This document shows, one piece after another, positions 50,649-59,725 of a stretch of DNA of 64,000 nucleotides; the first letter of the stretch is position 1; each line of letters begins with the position of its first letter. Under the pieces are notes generated by a model. It had not been told where the DNA came from. It saw nothing but the letters and a program-made list of their open reading frames with translations, and did not search any database. The translations under genes and the position numbers were made by a program. The stretch is from an uncultured Nitrospira sp. (GTDB lineage: Bacteria; Nitrospirota; Nitrospiria; Nitrospirales; Nitrospiraceae). The stretch spans positions 62,001 through 126,000 of the forward strand of contig CABVRX010000006.1 of NCBI GenBank assembly GCA_902500825.1. The letters run 5' to 3'.

Positions 50649-52496
50649 ATGCCTTCGCTCGTTCGTGAACGTATGATTAGTTCGACTCCTCATCCAAAAC
50701 CGGCCCCCGAGACGCACCTTCAACGAACGTTGAACGCGGCATTGAACGACGTCGGCACGGATTCCGCCTTGGCGGCCGTCTTCCATCAAGAGGATGGCCC
50801 TCTCGTCGAACATGCGTCGCGCGGGTTCACACCCAGAGATGTTCAAGCCATTCTCCGTACCCTGTCGACGCAACGTGCAGCGGCCTTGGCTCCGACCGCC
50901 CAAGATTCGGACGGTGGGCGCGCCATTCGCCTGCGTTTGATCACCCCTGGAGCGAAATCCCTGCTCGTCGTTCCGCTTCGCCACTTCAATAGCATCTACG
51001 GTTGCTTGGTCATCGGGCGGAAAGAGAGCGCAGCCTTTTCCAAGAAGGACAAATCCCACCTGGAGCAGATGTGCGACGGGATGACGAAGGCGTTGGACCG
51101 CGAAGGACTCTTCAATACCAACGCGGTGTTGAGTCGTTCCTACGTCACCCAGGAACCAAGCCCGCCGCAGCAAACCGGAGCGGACCTGTTTCCGCCGATG
51201 ATCAAGCACTTTTCTCCCGCACTCCAAGAAAAGATCGAGGCGGTCTTGACCGAAGCCCACGAATACGTGACGTATGACCGCGCCTGGGCCTGCTACTACG
51301 ACCCGCTGGCGGGAAACGTCGAGGTCTTGGGAATCGCCGGCGATGTGAAAACAGATCCAAAAGACGCCAAGAAAGACTTAAAACCCGGTCAGCGTCTGAC
51401 GCTCGACAGCTCGGCGGCGGGATGGGCCGTCCGTCATCGCAAGCCGCGGGTCGATCACGATCTGGCTTCCACCCAAGGCCGATTTCTCGATCACAAACAT
51501 CTCTTCAAAGACCGGTTTCAGTCGTCGCTCGTCATTCCCTTCTTCGTCAAAGGCCAGGTCGGCGGGACGCTTACGATGGGGTCAAAAGACCCGCAACGGT
51601 ATCAGACTACCGATGCCCGCACCTTGGAACCCATTATTCTCAAACTCGCCGAGCTCTTACAAGCACCGACGCCGCAGGCTGCCGCGCCTTTCCCGACGAC
51701 CGACGTCGGGACATCGGGTCCTCAACCGTCCGTGGCTGTCCCGTCCGAGCCCAGTATTCGAAAGCAAGAACGTCAAGCTGCGATCGGCGAGTTCAGTGGG
51801 TTCTTGGCAACCGAGATTCGAGAACCGCTCGCCTCCATTCGCTCCCAACTCGAAGAAGTGACCGGCGAAGGCATTCTTGATTTCGATCCCCAGACCCGCG
51901 TCGAAAATGCAATGCGTGACTTGATGAGGATTGAAGCGATTTTGAACGAGATCCTCGACTTCGCCAAGCCGCTGGAACTCAATCGGCATCTATGCCGTAT
52001 TCCAGAGGTGCTGGAGAGCGCCCTCGTGGTGGTGGGGACCGACTTGGAAGCGACCCGCATCCAAGTCACCAAAGACTATGCCAACGTCATTGCGCCGGTG
52101 CGCGGTGACGAGGCCAAGCTCCAACAGACATTCTTGAGCATCTTCCGGAACGCGTGCGAGGCCATGTCTCCCGGCGGCCATCTCCATATCCAGGTCATGC
52201 AACATCGGGCCGGACGAGGGCTCGAAGTTCAAATTCTCATTAAGAATGATGGAGTGCCTATCCCGGCTGACATCGTCGACAAAGTTTTCGAGCCATTTTT
52301 CACGACCAAACAATCCGGCACCGGGTTGGGCCTCTCCAGCGTCAAGAAAATTATCGAGGAACACGGGGGAACCATTGCGATCGGCAGTGCCCCTGGCGAA
52401 GGCACCACGGTCACCATTCGCCTCCCCGGCATCAGCCGCGGGCCGGCATTTCGACACCGTGGCCGTGGTCGGCGCCACCCACGGCGACCGACCTGA
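50649..52496 (+). CDS. GAF-domain sensor kinase lacking the phosphoacceptor histidine
   Basis: The 615-aa protein has two GAF-like regions (about 20-150 and 185-335) and a kinase module. The HisKA helix reads AIGEFSGFLATEIREPLASI where the usual motif is A-H-E-I-x-N-P; the histidine is replaced by Thr388. The ATPase parts are intact: FRNACEAM (N box), NDGVPIPADIVDKVF, FEPFFTTKQSGTGLGLSSVKKII (F and G2 boxes). It would bind ATP but could not autophosphorylate at the normal site, so it may act as a signal-sensing allosteric partner. No response regulator is adjacent. The Arg-rich C-terminal tail is unusual. Confidence 0.8.
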   Translation: MPSLVRERMISSTPHPKPAPETHLQRTLNAALNDVGTDSALAAVFHQEDGPLVEHASRGFTPRDVQAILRTLSTQRAAALAPTAQDSDGGRAIRLRLITPGAKSLLVVPLRHFNSIYGCLVIGRKESAAFSKKDKSHLEQMCDGMTKALDREGLFNTNAVLSRSYVTQEPSPPQQTGADLFPPMIKHFSPALQEKIEAVLTEAHEYVTYDRAWACYYDPLAGNVEVLGIAGDVKTDPKDAKKDLKPGQRLTLDSSAAGWAVRHRKPRVDHDLASTQGRFLDHKHLFKDRFQSSLVIPFFVKGQVGGTLTMGSKDPQRYQTTDARTLEPIILKLAELLQAPTPQAAAPFPTTDVGTSGPQPSVAVPSEPSIRKQERQAAIGEFSGFLATEIREPLASIRSQLEEVTGEGILDFDPQTRVENAMRDLMRIEAILNEILDFAKPLELNRHLCRIPEVLESALVVVGTDLEATRIQVTKDYANVIAPVRGDEAKLQQTFLSIFRNACEAMSPGGHLHIQVMQHRAGRGLEVQILIKNDGVPIPADIVDKVFEPFFTTKQSGTGLGLSSVKKIIEEHGGTIAIGSAPGEGTTVTIRLPGISRGPAFRHRGRGRRHPRRPT

Positions 52497-52589
52497 TATA
52501 TTCGTCTTTATCTCGTCCTCGTCCTTTGATCTACCGTTCGTCACGATACGACAGGAATCAATCGACAACGACCGCTCTATCCTGTCCGT

Positions 52590-52618
52590 TTGACAGAAGG
52601 ATTCTCCATCGCTATGAT
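52590..52618 (+). promoter_or_regulatory. Promoter of the small exported protein gene
   Basis: TTGACA (52590-52595), a 17-bp spacer and TATGAT (52613-52618) are a near-consensus sigma70 promoter. The expected start at about 52626 leaves a leader of about 77 nt before the ATG at 52703, so this gene has a conventional leader. Confidence 0.75.
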
Positions 52619-52702
52619 TCAGGCTTCAGGTAGAGGCATCCGAATTGAATGCTCTGAACGTCTGATTGTCATCCATCATCACCGCTCAAAGGGAGAATGG
52701 GT

Positions 52703-53068
52703 ATGAAACTTCTTACCGGTGCAGTCGCGACAGTCTCCTCGGTCCTGCTTGCATGCTCGGTGGCGTCGGCCAACCCGGCGCTGCTGCCGAAACATGACGG
52801 CTACCCCATGAAGAACTCGGGCAGTCCAGTAAACGGGCAGCCGACGGCGAACGACCCAGGCCAAACGGATGCGCACGGAACTTCCACGCTGTTGAAATCA
52901 GCGGAGTCCGTCAAGAACGCTGAGCAGAAACTGATAAAGACCGACAATGCGCGAATCACGGAAGGACAGGGTGCCGGAAGGCTTCCAAACGTAGAGGGGC
53001 CTCAGATCCAAATTGCTCCACCGGTAACCTCCGCGACCAAGATTACCGGCGATCGCCAGATCGACTAG
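52703..53068 (+). CDS. Small exported protein of unknown function
   Basis: The ATG at 52703 has GGGAG 7 nt upstream and gives 121 aa (an ATG at 52697 is too close). A signal peptide (LLTGAVATVSSVLLACSVASA) is followed by a Pro/Gly/Asn-rich, probably disordered, mature part (GSPVNGQPTANDPGQT, then KSAESVKNAEQKLIKTDNARITEGQGAGR). Function unknown. The gene is flanked by a strong promoter and a strong terminator, suggesting an abundant single-gene transcript. Confidence 0.7.
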   Translation: MKLLTGAVATVSSVLLACSVASANPALLPKHDGYPMKNSGSPVNGQPTANDPGQTDAHGTSTLLKSAESVKNAEQKLIKTDNARITEGQGAGRLPNVEGPQIQIAPPVTSATKITGDRQID

Positions 53069-53088
53069 CCGGACCTTCGACGCATAGA

Positions 53089-53125
53089 AAAAAGGGAAGT
53101 CTTGAGGACCAAGGCTTCCCTTTTT
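53089..53125 (+). terminator. Bidirectional Rho-independent terminator
   Basis: AAAAAGGGAAG (53089-53099) and CTTCCCTTTTT (53115-53125) form an 11-bp stem with A-tract and T-tract ends, so it can work in both directions: for the exported-protein gene on the plus strand and for the DNA glycosylase gene on the minus strand. Confidence 0.85.
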
Positions 53126-53161
53126 CTTTGATTTCAGAATTTGGATCTCCGTCAAGTCACC

Positions 53162-53704
53162 TTATACCTCGCTCGCGAGCAATCTAAACCGCCACGGTTT
53201 TTTCGCCCATATCCCCGCATAACCCACACCGATTCGTGGAAATGTGCCGACCTGCTTGCCGGGAACCAGTGCGCCCCGATCTTCGAACCAGAGGGATCGA
53301 CCATGTGTCAGATCGAGTCGATTCAAGGACCGATCGATCTCCAATGCGCGGCAGAGCTTTCCCGGGCCGTCAATCAACTCACTGTCGACTTCAATCGCCC
53401 GAATCAGCACGGCAGCTGGGAATTCAGCCCGTTCTGTCACCACATTCAACATGTGGTACATGCCGTAAATGAGGTAGACATACGACATTCCGGGAGGTCC
53501 GAACAGCACCTCTGTCCTTGCCGTCCTTCCTTTTGAAGCATGACACGCTTTGTCCTCACAACCGACATACGCTTCGACCTCAACGATCCTGCCGACGACC
53601 GTCCCCTTTCCATGTTCACGTACCAGATACTTGCCGACCAGCGACCTGGCCACGGTCAACGTGGGACGGTTGAAGTACCGCTTCGAGAGAATAGTGCCGG
53701 CCAT
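53162..53704 (-). CDS. 3-methyladenine DNA glycosylase (Mpg/AAG family)
   Basis: The 180-aa protein from M22 of the longest frame (MAGTILSKRYFNRPTLTVARSLVGKYLV) has the family blocks EVEAYVGCEDKACHASKGRTART (catalytic Glu), GPPGMSYVYLIYGMYHMLNVV and AAVLIRAIE with the Tyr and Met/His base-flipping residues. It removes alkylated and deaminated bases from DNA to start base excision repair. The frame is open to 53767, overlapping the downstream DHS-like gene's end, but those residues are not family-like. Confidence 0.9.
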   Translation of the reverse strand: MAGTILSKRYFNRPTLTVARSLVGKYLVREHGKGTVVGRIVEVEAYVGCEDKACHASKGRTARTEVLFGPPGMSYVYLIYGMYHMLNVVTERAEFPAAVLIRAIEVDSELIDGPGKLCRALEIDRSLNRLDLTHGRSLWFEDRGALVPGKQVGTFPRIGVGYAGIWAKKPWRFRLLASEV

Positions 53705-53750
53705 TCCGGTCCATGACAAGCACTGCCGATCCCGTGTGGAATGCCGAAAC

Positions 53751-54728
53751 TTACCAGCCGAGGACATACGCGAAGATCAAAGGGGCGACGATGGTCGCGT
53801 CTGACTCGATAATGAATTTCGGCGTGTCCACACCCAGCTTTCCCCACGTAATCTTTTCGTTCGGAACGGCTCCCGAGTACGATCCGTAGCTTGTGGTCGA
53901 ATCGCTGATCTGACAAAAATATCCCCAGAGCGGGATGCTTTCCTTTCGAAGATCTTGACTCAGCATGGGAACGACACAGATAGGGAAATCACCAGCAATC
54001 CCCCCTCCGATTTGGAAAAATCCCAGTGAATTGGCATCCGCCGTCTTCAGATACCATTCTGCCAAATGCATCATGTATTCGACGCCGGATCGCACCGTGT
54101 GAACGTTCTTGATCGATCCTGTCATGCAATGCGCCGCGTACATATTTCCCAACGTGGAATCTTCCCAGCCTGGAACAAACATCGGGAGGTTTCGCTCTGC
54201 CGCCGCATGCATCCAACTGTCGGTCGGATCAATCTGATAACTCTCTTTGAGCGTGCCTTTGACTAAGAGGCGATAGAGAAACTCGTGCGGAAAGGCGCAG
54301 GCACCCGCACGATCCGCCGCCATCCATTCAGTCGCCACCGCGGCCTCAATGCGCCGCATCGCTTCAGCCTCCGGAATGCAGGTGTCGGTGACCCGATTCA
54401 GGTGCCGATTCAATAAGGCTTGTTCGTCCTGCGCGGTCAGTTCCCGATAGCGCGGGATACGCTCGTAATGTTTTTGCGCCACAAGGTTGAATAAATCTTC
54501 TTCAAGGTTGGCGCCTGTGCAGCAAATCGCATGAACCTTGTCCCGGCGTATCATTTCGGCCAGCGACAATCCCAGCTCGGCTGTGCTCATCGCACCGGCC
54601 AATGTCACCAGCATTGTCCCACCTCGGTCCAAATGAGCCCTGTAAGCATGCGCTGCGTCTTTCATCGCCGCCGCATTGAAATGTCGATAATGATGGTCAA
54701 TGAATTGCGAAATAGAAGTTGGTTTCAT
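53751..54728 (-). CDS. Deoxyhypusine synthase-like protein without the catalytic lysine
   Basis: The 325-aa protein belongs to the deoxyhypusine synthase fold: AGAMSTAELGLSLAEMIRRDKVHAICCTGANLEEDLFNLV, then MFVPGWEDSTLGNMYAAH and ITWGKLGVDTPKFIIESDATIVAPLIFAYVLGW. Near the C-terminus the motif is QIGGGIAGDFPICVVPM, where true DHS and bacterial homospermidine-type enzymes have a Lys after GGG. So covalent imine chemistry at that Lys is not possible and the reaction is probably different. The neighbouring SpeD-like gene is 16 kb away, so no operon link is claimed. Confidence 0.82.
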   Translation of the reverse strand: MKPTSISQFIDHHYRHFNAAAMKDAAHAYRAHLDRGGTMLVTLAGAMSTAELGLSLAEMIRRDKVHAICCTGANLEEDLFNLVAQKHYERIPRYRELTAQDEQALLNRHLNRVTDTCIPEAEAMRRIEAAVATEWMAADRAGACAFPHEFLYRLLVKGTLKESYQIDPTDSWMHAAAERNLPMFVPGWEDSTLGNMYAAHCMTGSIKNVHTVRSGVEYMMHLAEWYLKTADANSLGFFQIGGGIAGDFPICVVPMLSQDLRKESIPLWGYFCQISDSTTSYGSYSGAVPNEKITWGKLGVDTPKFIIESDATIVAPLIFAYVLGW

Positions 54729-54823
54729 ATGAGACTCCTTGCTGTAGAGACTATCACACCCCTTGTGCGCTTTGCCCCCCTATTCCTTACCCATTGGGCG
54801 ACGATATCTCCAGAGCAATCTCC

Positions 54824-56869
54824 TTAAAAGTAATAGGCGAGGCCGCCCAAGAACGTCCGAGGATTGCCCGGTACGAAATGAATGTCGTTGACTGCCGCGG
54901 GTTCATTCCTCAGTCTTGATTCGAATGCGAAGATGGCTTGTTCCCACTCCGTATTGAATAGATTTTGAACATACAGAAAGACCTCCATCCGGCCATGAGG
55001 GAGTCGCATCGGAATGAGATATCGCTCGGATAGATCAAACGTGATCCACGACGGAGCCTTGATACTGCGATCCTCGATGAGTGGCCGAACTCCCATATAT
55101 GTGGCTTGGAGTTGAGAAGTCAATCCTTCCGGCCATTTCAGAATCGCGGCTCCATAGGCAATGTACTCCGGCGCCAAAGGAATGGCGTCGCCGTTCCGAA
55201 ACTCGGCGTGTGTCCAGGTGAAACTGCCGTTGACATAGAGCGGCCCCCATACCTGGCCGCGCGCGGCGACCTCGACACCTTGGCGTCTCGTTGCGCCTCG
55301 AATTTCCGTGGTTCCTTCGTCGCCGACGAACACGAGCTCCGACTTGAGATCCATTCGCCAAAGCGTCGCGAGCAATTCGAGCTTATCTGGTCCCCATGGC
55401 CTGGATCGTACCCCAATTTCATAGTTGATGGAACGGGAGAGCGGAGCAGACCCCGGCCTCACGGCGGACCGCGCGTCGTTGCTGTGAAAGCCTTCGCCGT
55501 AGTTGATGAAGAATTCCGTCCTCGCCCAGGGGCCCAGAATCATATTCATTTTCGGGAGGACGATACCGGAGCTTGTTTGTCCAGCCGATTGCTCCAAGCA
55601 AGTAGCACAGCGGTTATTCACGTCGAAGGTGAACATCTCGCCTCGTACGCCGCCGTTAAACCTCAGCCACGGCAACGGCTGCACTTCCGCTTTGAAAAAC
55701 GGCGCATAGGAGGCCGAGAACGCGTCGCTGTCGATGGTCGTGCCGGTTAATTGTTTTCGTAACTGCGCGCCCAGTTTCGCATGCACGTCGTCGATCCTCG
55801 TTTGAAATCCGACGGTTCCGATGCTGGGCATACCGACAATGTCTCCTCGTTGTTTGAATCCGATCTCGCCACCATAGATGGCGCGGCGATCGAATTGCGC
55901 AAAGCCGTCGCCGTTGACCGGATCGTTGAGAAAAAACGTGAAATTCGTGAAGAGATCCAGCCGGTAATATTGGCCATACGCCTTCATGTAGAACTGGCCG
56001 CCTGACGTCGTGTCATAATGGTAGTCTGCTTGGGCGGTCGTACGCAGTGTGTTTCCTCCCTCATAGGGATCGATCGCGCCGAACCGATTCAGCGTGCCGA
56101 AATCCACGGCCCGCAACGGAATCTCGCCGGACCCGTCCCATTTGGAATAAAGAAACGTTCCTTTGACGCTGAGTTCGTCCCGTCCAGTCAGATAGGTCGT
56201 GATTTTACCCAACAGATTGGTGCGAACATACTGGTTGTCGTTGATATATGGACCATTGGTGTAATACCCTTCGGCCGCGAACAGGCTGCGCACCCGCTCT
56301 TTGGTCGGAGAAAACATCAGCATGTATCGCTGGGTGCTGAATTCCCCGCCGGCGCCTTGAATCATGCCTTCTTTCACCACCTGACGCGTTCGAAAATTGA
56401 TCGCGCCTGCTGTTGAAAAATCTCCGTACTCGGGTAGATAGGCGCCTTTATTGACTTCGACGCCTTCAATCGTTTCGGGAATGATGAAGTTCAAATCGGC
56501 GTAGCCTTGTCCGTGCGCATGGCTGCGCAGATTAATCGGCATCCCGTCAAGGAAGAACGCGACATCCGTCCCGTGGTCGGCATCGAAACCCCGCAGAAAA
56601 TACTGGTCGGCTTTTCCCGCTCCGCCGGAATGTTCAACGGCCAGCATGCCGGGAATCAACCGCAGAATCTGTGCCGGTCTCCCTTGAGGCTGCAGCACGA
56701 TTTCTTTGTCTGGAATGAATTGCTGAGAGGAGGCCGCCACCGGTTTTTCACCGATGACGGCGATTTCCGGCACTTCCAGTACAGGCTCGTCCGGGTCATG
56801 GGCTTGGACCTGTTCCCAAAAGCTGAGAACAGCCGCAAGAGCAAGCACGAAGGTTATTGCGCGTGTCAT
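54824..56869 (-). CDS. TonB-dependent outer-membrane receptor, probable nickel uptake
   Basis: From M4 (MTRAITFVLALAAV) the 681-aa protein has a signal peptide, a plug domain (QPQGRPAQILRLIPGMLAVEHSGG, YFLRGFDADHGTDVAFFLDGMPIN, VEVNKGAYLPEYG) and a 22-strand barrel ending NPRTFLGGLAYYF. A TonB-box candidate lies near VPEIAVIGEK. It is the third gene after nikR and a DUF3842 gene, all on the minus strand, so the substrate may be a nickel complex; this is inferred from context. The energy would come from a TonB-ExbBD system, one TonB of which is encoded at 62057. Confidence 0.85.
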   Translation of the reverse strand: MTRAITFVLALAAVLSFWEQVQAHDPDEPVLEVPEIAVIGEKPVAASSQQFIPDKEIVLQPQGRPAQILRLIPGMLAVEHSGGAGKADQYFLRGFDADHGTDVAFFLDGMPINLRSHAHGQGYADLNFIIPETIEGVEVNKGAYLPEYGDFSTAGAINFRTRQVVKEGMIQGAGGEFSTQRYMLMFSPTKERVRSLFAAEGYYTNGPYINDNQYVRTNLLGKITTYLTGRDELSVKGTFLYSKWDGSGEIPLRAVDFGTLNRFGAIDPYEGGNTLRTTAQADYHYDTTSGGQFYMKAYGQYYRLDLFTNFTFFLNDPVNGDGFAQFDRRAIYGGEIGFKQRGDIVGMPSIGTVGFQTRIDDVHAKLGAQLRKQLTGTTIDSDAFSASYAPFFKAEVQPLPWLRFNGGVRGEMFTFDVNNRCATCLEQSAGQTSSGIVLPKMNMILGPWARTEFFINYGEGFHSNDARSAVRPGSAPLSRSINYEIGVRSRPWGPDKLELLATLWRMDLKSELVFVGDEGTTEIRGATRRQGVEVAARGQVWGPLYVNGSFTWTHAEFRNGDAIPLAPEYIAYGAAILKWPEGLTSQLQATYMGVRPLIEDRSIKAPSWITFDLSERYLIPMRLPHGRMEVFLYVQNLFNTEWEQAIFAFESRLRNEPAAVNDIHFVPGNPRTFLGGLAYYF

Positions 56870-56994
56870 GTCCACCATTCCTCGTCATGAATTGTGTGGA
56901 CGGATGAGACGCCCACAATGGTCTCTCGACAGTCGGCTCATCGACCGGCGCAGACCCTCGTGGCCTCGCAACTCTGAACGGATGGGAATCGCCG

Positions 56995-57420
56995 CTAGAC
57001 TTGGCAGGTTGCTTGTACGGCAACGCGAACGCGTGAGAGACACTCGTCGATCAACGTATCCATCGTGCGGCCTTCAGTCCCCACAATTTCGACCCGGACC
57101 CGATTCAGCGGCAACAACACCTTCTTGGCCTTCGCCTCAAGAATCGTTTTGGCGACTTCAGGAGTGACTTCACCCAACATCGCGCCAGGCAACACCATAT
57201 TCAGCGAGGCGACAATGACATCAGCCGTCGGCGCCAGCTTGGAGATCGCCTCGGCTCCTGATGCGACCTGTTCGGCCCCGGCCTCTTTCATCGCCTTGGC
57301 CGCGGCAAGATTGGTTCCCAACGCCAGGATCTGACAATCGAGATTCAACGTTTCGCGCAACCCCGTCACCAGACGGGAACCCAATCCTCCACCGCGTCCA
57401 TCGATGACACATACGCGCAT
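56995..57420 (-). CDS. DUF3842-family protein
   Basis: The 141-aa protein starts MRVCVIDGRGGGLGSRLVTGLRE and has GAEAISKLAPTADVIVASLNMVLPGAMLGEVTPEVAKTILEAKAKKVLLPLNRVRVEIVG, which matches the DUF3842 family, a Rossmann-like domain of unknown function. The gene starts 4 nt after nikR. The co-transcription with nikR and a TonB receptor suggests a part in metal handling. Confidence 0.83.
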   Translation of the reverse strand: MRVCVIDGRGGGLGSRLVTGLRETLNLDCQILALGTNLAAAKAMKEAGAEQVASGAEAISKLAPTADVIVASLNMVLPGAMLGEVTPEVAKTILEAKAKKVLLPLNRVRVEIVGTEGRTMDTLIDECLSRVRVAVQATCQV

Positions 57421-57424
57421 GGAG

Positions 57425-57844
57425 TCAGACCAATCCTTTGCCGGTGGTGGTCATGGTCAATTTGCCGTGCTTGACGCCTTTCACGCTCACAAGGGCATCG
57501 GCAACTTTTCTGATTTCCGAGCCTTTTCCCTTCACCACCAACACTTCTAGACAATGGTCATGATCGAGATGCACATGCATGCCCGACAAAATCTGCGCAT
57601 GGTGGTCGTGCTGAATATCCGTCAATTTACTGGTCAGGTCCCGCACATGATGATCGTACACAAACGTGATCGTGCCGACCGTTTCTTTATTCTCATCCCA
57701 TTCTTGCCCCACTAAGTTGTTGCGAATCAGATCGCGCAACGCTTCCGATCGGTTGGTGTATTTCCGGCGTTCGATATGCCGATCGAACGCATCCAATAGA
57801 TGGTGGTCGAGGGACACGCCGAACCGCACCAGTTTTTTCATCAC
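57425..57844 (-). CDS. nikR: NikR nickel-responsive ribbon-helix-helix repressor
   Basis: The 139-aa protein has an N-terminal ribbon-helix-helix ([40 protein letters not shown]) and a C-terminal ACT-like nickel-binding domain with [26 protein letters not shown]; the conserved nickel ligands are the His-x-His pair and the Cys of DHCLE. NikR represses nickel-uptake genes when nickel is plentiful. Here it heads a unit with a DUF3842 gene and a TonB receptor and probably also represses itself through the repeats at 57862-57888. The start could be either of two adjacent ATG codons. Confidence 0.94.
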   Translation of the reverse strand: MMKKLVRFGVSLDHHLLDAFDRHIERRKYTNRSEALRDLIRNNLVGQEWDENKETVGTITFVYDHHVRDLTSKLTDIQHDHHAQILSGMHVHLDHDHCLEVLVVKGKGSEIRKVADALVSVKGVKHGKLTMTTTGKGLV

Positions 57845-57861
57845 TTTCTTCTCTCGTTATG

Positions 57862-57888
57862 GTAGCACGACCTACACTTTAGTAGCAC
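57862..57888 (-). promoter_or_regulatory. Candidate NikR operator (direct repeats)
   Basis: On the minus strand GTGCTAC occurs twice, 20 bp apart (57882-57888 and 57862-57868). This resembles the GTGTTAC half-sites reported for NikR in some bacteria, but here the two copies are direct, not inverted. A TTGATT/TACTAA promoter candidate overlaps the first copy, so binding would block transcription. Confidence 0.5.
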
Positions 57889-57998
57889 CGAATTGCCGAA
57901 GAAATCAACCAGCAATTGTCGACCCTGAATGTCTTACGGAAACTCGATTGCGGTTGGATTCACGAACGGGCGAAAAATCTGTGCCCCATGAATACCCA

Positions 57999-58886
57999 CT
58001 AGAGCATTTCATTCTGAGGAGACGAAATCACGAGCAGCAGACACCCGTCATCCGTCGACGTTTCATGATGTTCCGTGCCGGCTTCGGCACGATGATAGTC
58101 CCCCACGATCATCTCGCGGCCGGCGAGCCGGCATCCGCCTTCAAGCACGAAAAGCTCTTCCACTTCAGTGTGACGATGCGGGGCATAGCTGGTACCCGGC
58201 GCAAACCGGAGGAGGGACGTGGCCCGACGAGAAGCAGGGTCGAAGGAGAGCACCTTGGCCATCACGCCCGGAGCGATTCCCCGCCAGATTCCCTCCGATG
58301 CCTTGATGAAAGTCAGTCCCCTCGTCGGCTGCTGAAGTGCAATCTTCGCTTTCCAATACCGGACTCGCTCCGAGGTCACGGAACGAATGAGAATGGTCCG
58401 CAGAAAATTCGAAACGGCCGTCCAGCGAGATCGCGGCCGACTCTCACTTTTATTCTTTGCCCCAACACTCAGTAGGGCGGGCGTTTCGTGCAGGACGGGA
58501 ACCGAGTCTGTGACATCAAGTCGGACATCCGAGTGCCCTTCGATTCGGGAGAAGAGCCGTTCCCGTACCGCATCGCGAGGCTTTACTGGAGGTGATGCCA
58601 AGGCCAATGTACTCGCGGCAAGCTCGAATTGTTCAGCTTCGCGAGCAGCTTCCAACGCCACTTGTTTGACAAGCCGTTCGCGAAGAGTCGATGCCGGCGT
58701 CACCGGCGCCACGGCTGCGGCCAATGCATCCATTGTCGCTTGATACGCTGTCGCTGTTTGACGCAAGAGATCCGATTCTCTCTGGAGTCTCACCATAAAC
58801 GCCCGGCGATCGCCCTGATCCAATATCCCGAGGGCATGGAGAATCGCCTGTTCTTCCAATTCTTCCGGTAGTTTGATCTCAGTCAC
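57999..58886 (-). CDS. ChrR-type anti-sigma factor with a C-terminal cupin
   Basis: The 295-aa protein has a helical N-terminal domain and a C-terminal cupin with SYAPHRHTEVEELFVLEGGCRLAGREMIVGDYHRAEAGTEHHE, the metal-binding motif of ChrR-like anti-sigma factors. The N-terminal HxxxCxxC zinc site of classical ChrR is absent. It would hold the cognate ECF sigma factor inactive until a redox or metal signal, but what it senses is not clear. The GTG start overlaps the sigma stop as GTGA, so the two are coupled. Confidence 0.82.
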   Translation of the reverse strand: MTEIKLPEELEEQAILHALGILDQGDRRAFMVRLQRESDLLRQTATAYQATMDALAAAVAPVTPASTLRERLVKQVALEAAREAEQFELAASTLALASPPVKPRDAVRERLFSRIEGHSDVRLDVTDSVPVLHETPALLSVGAKNKSESRPRSRWTAVSNFLRTILIRSVTSERVRYWKAKIALQQPTRGLTFIKASEGIWRGIAPGVMAKVLSFDPASRRATSLLRFAPGTSYAPHRHTEVEELFVLEGGCRLAGREMIVGDYHRAEAGTEHHETSTDDGCLLLVISSPQNEML

Positions 58887-59485
58887 GGCGTTAAACCCGC
58901 CTCATAAGGCGCGAGCGCTTCGCGCAATTTCATCATACCCAATCTGATTCTCGTCTTCACCGTACCAAGGGGCAGTTGCAGTTTTTCCGCAATTTCACTT
59001 TGACTTAAGCCATAGAAATAGGCCAGTGCGATCGCTTGCCGCTGCTCCACCGCCAGTACTGCCAACGCCTGTTGTACATACCGCCGACGCTCCTGCCCTT
59101 CGACATCCTGCTCCGGCGTGTCGTCGGCGCTGACTAATAGTTCGACGGCATCCAATGATTCGATGCGCCCATATTCGGCCGCCCCGGCGCGAAATCGATC
59201 GATCGCCCTTGTACGGGCCAAGGTCATCAGCCAAGCCCCCGGCGCCCCTCGCGTTTCATCATAGGTATGGGCCTGACGCCACACTTGCGTATAGACATCC
59301 AGTGTGACTTCTTCAGCGGCCTCCCGATTGTTGAGAATTTTGAGGACAAGCCCAAAGACCTGTGGACTCGTACGATCGTAAAACGTGGCGAGCGCTGCCT
59401 GATCACCCTGTGCCGTCAGGGCAATCAGTTGTGCCCATTCTTGGTCTTTAGCCGCTTTGGTCGTTTCTGATGACATGAGCAACAT
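58883..59485 (-). CDS. ECF-type RNA polymerase sigma factor
   Basis: The ATG at 59485 has GGGGGAG 6 nt upstream, which decides it over an ATG at 59500; the protein is 200 aa. It has sigma region 2 (AATFYDRTSPQVFGLVLKILNNREAAEEVTLDVYTQVWRQAHTY, then GAWLMTLARTRAIDRFR) and region 4 (VLAVEQRQAIALAYFYGLSQSEIAEKLQLPLGTVKTRIRLGMMKLREAL). The sigma/anti-sigma pair diverges from the haemoglobin-DUF4331 genes across a 225-bp gap, which it may control. Confidence 0.92.
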   Translation of the reverse strand: MLLMSSETTKAAKDQEWAQLIALTAQGDQAALATFYDRTSPQVFGLVLKILNNREAAEEVTLDVYTQVWRQAHTYDETRGAPGAWLMTLARTRAIDRFRAGAAEYGRIESLDAVELLVSADDTPEQDVEGQERRRYVQQALAVLAVEQRQAIALAYFYGLSQSEIAEKLQLPLGTVKTRIRLGMMKLREALAPYEAGLTP

Positions 59486-59609
59486 AGCAATCTCCCCCAT
59501 AGACCTATACGAGGGAATGGGGAGACTGGATTGCCGACCGTGGGCTTTGGCACCCTCAGATAGAGCCCAAACTATAGCACCGTAAAAATCGCCCCAGCAA
59601 GCAACCTTC

Positions 59610-59680
59610 CTCGTGAAAGATCCAAATCAGAACACGTCTCGTAGTGGAGAACAGACCGCCGGACGGTTTGGATTCACGAG
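59610..59680. repeat. Inverted repeat between the ECF operon and the haemoglobin gene
   Basis: CTCGTGAA-AGA-TCCAAA (59610-59626) and TTTGGATTCACGAG (59667-59680) are 14-bp complementary arms, with a 3-nt bulge on the left, enclosing about 40 nt. It sits in the divergent regulatory gap 59501-59725 and could be an operator or an RNA hairpin in the haemoglobin leader. Confidence 0.55.
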
Positions 59681-59725
59681 ACAGGTGCCCAACGCAATCA
59701 TTCCCCTATCAGAGGAGACGGATCA

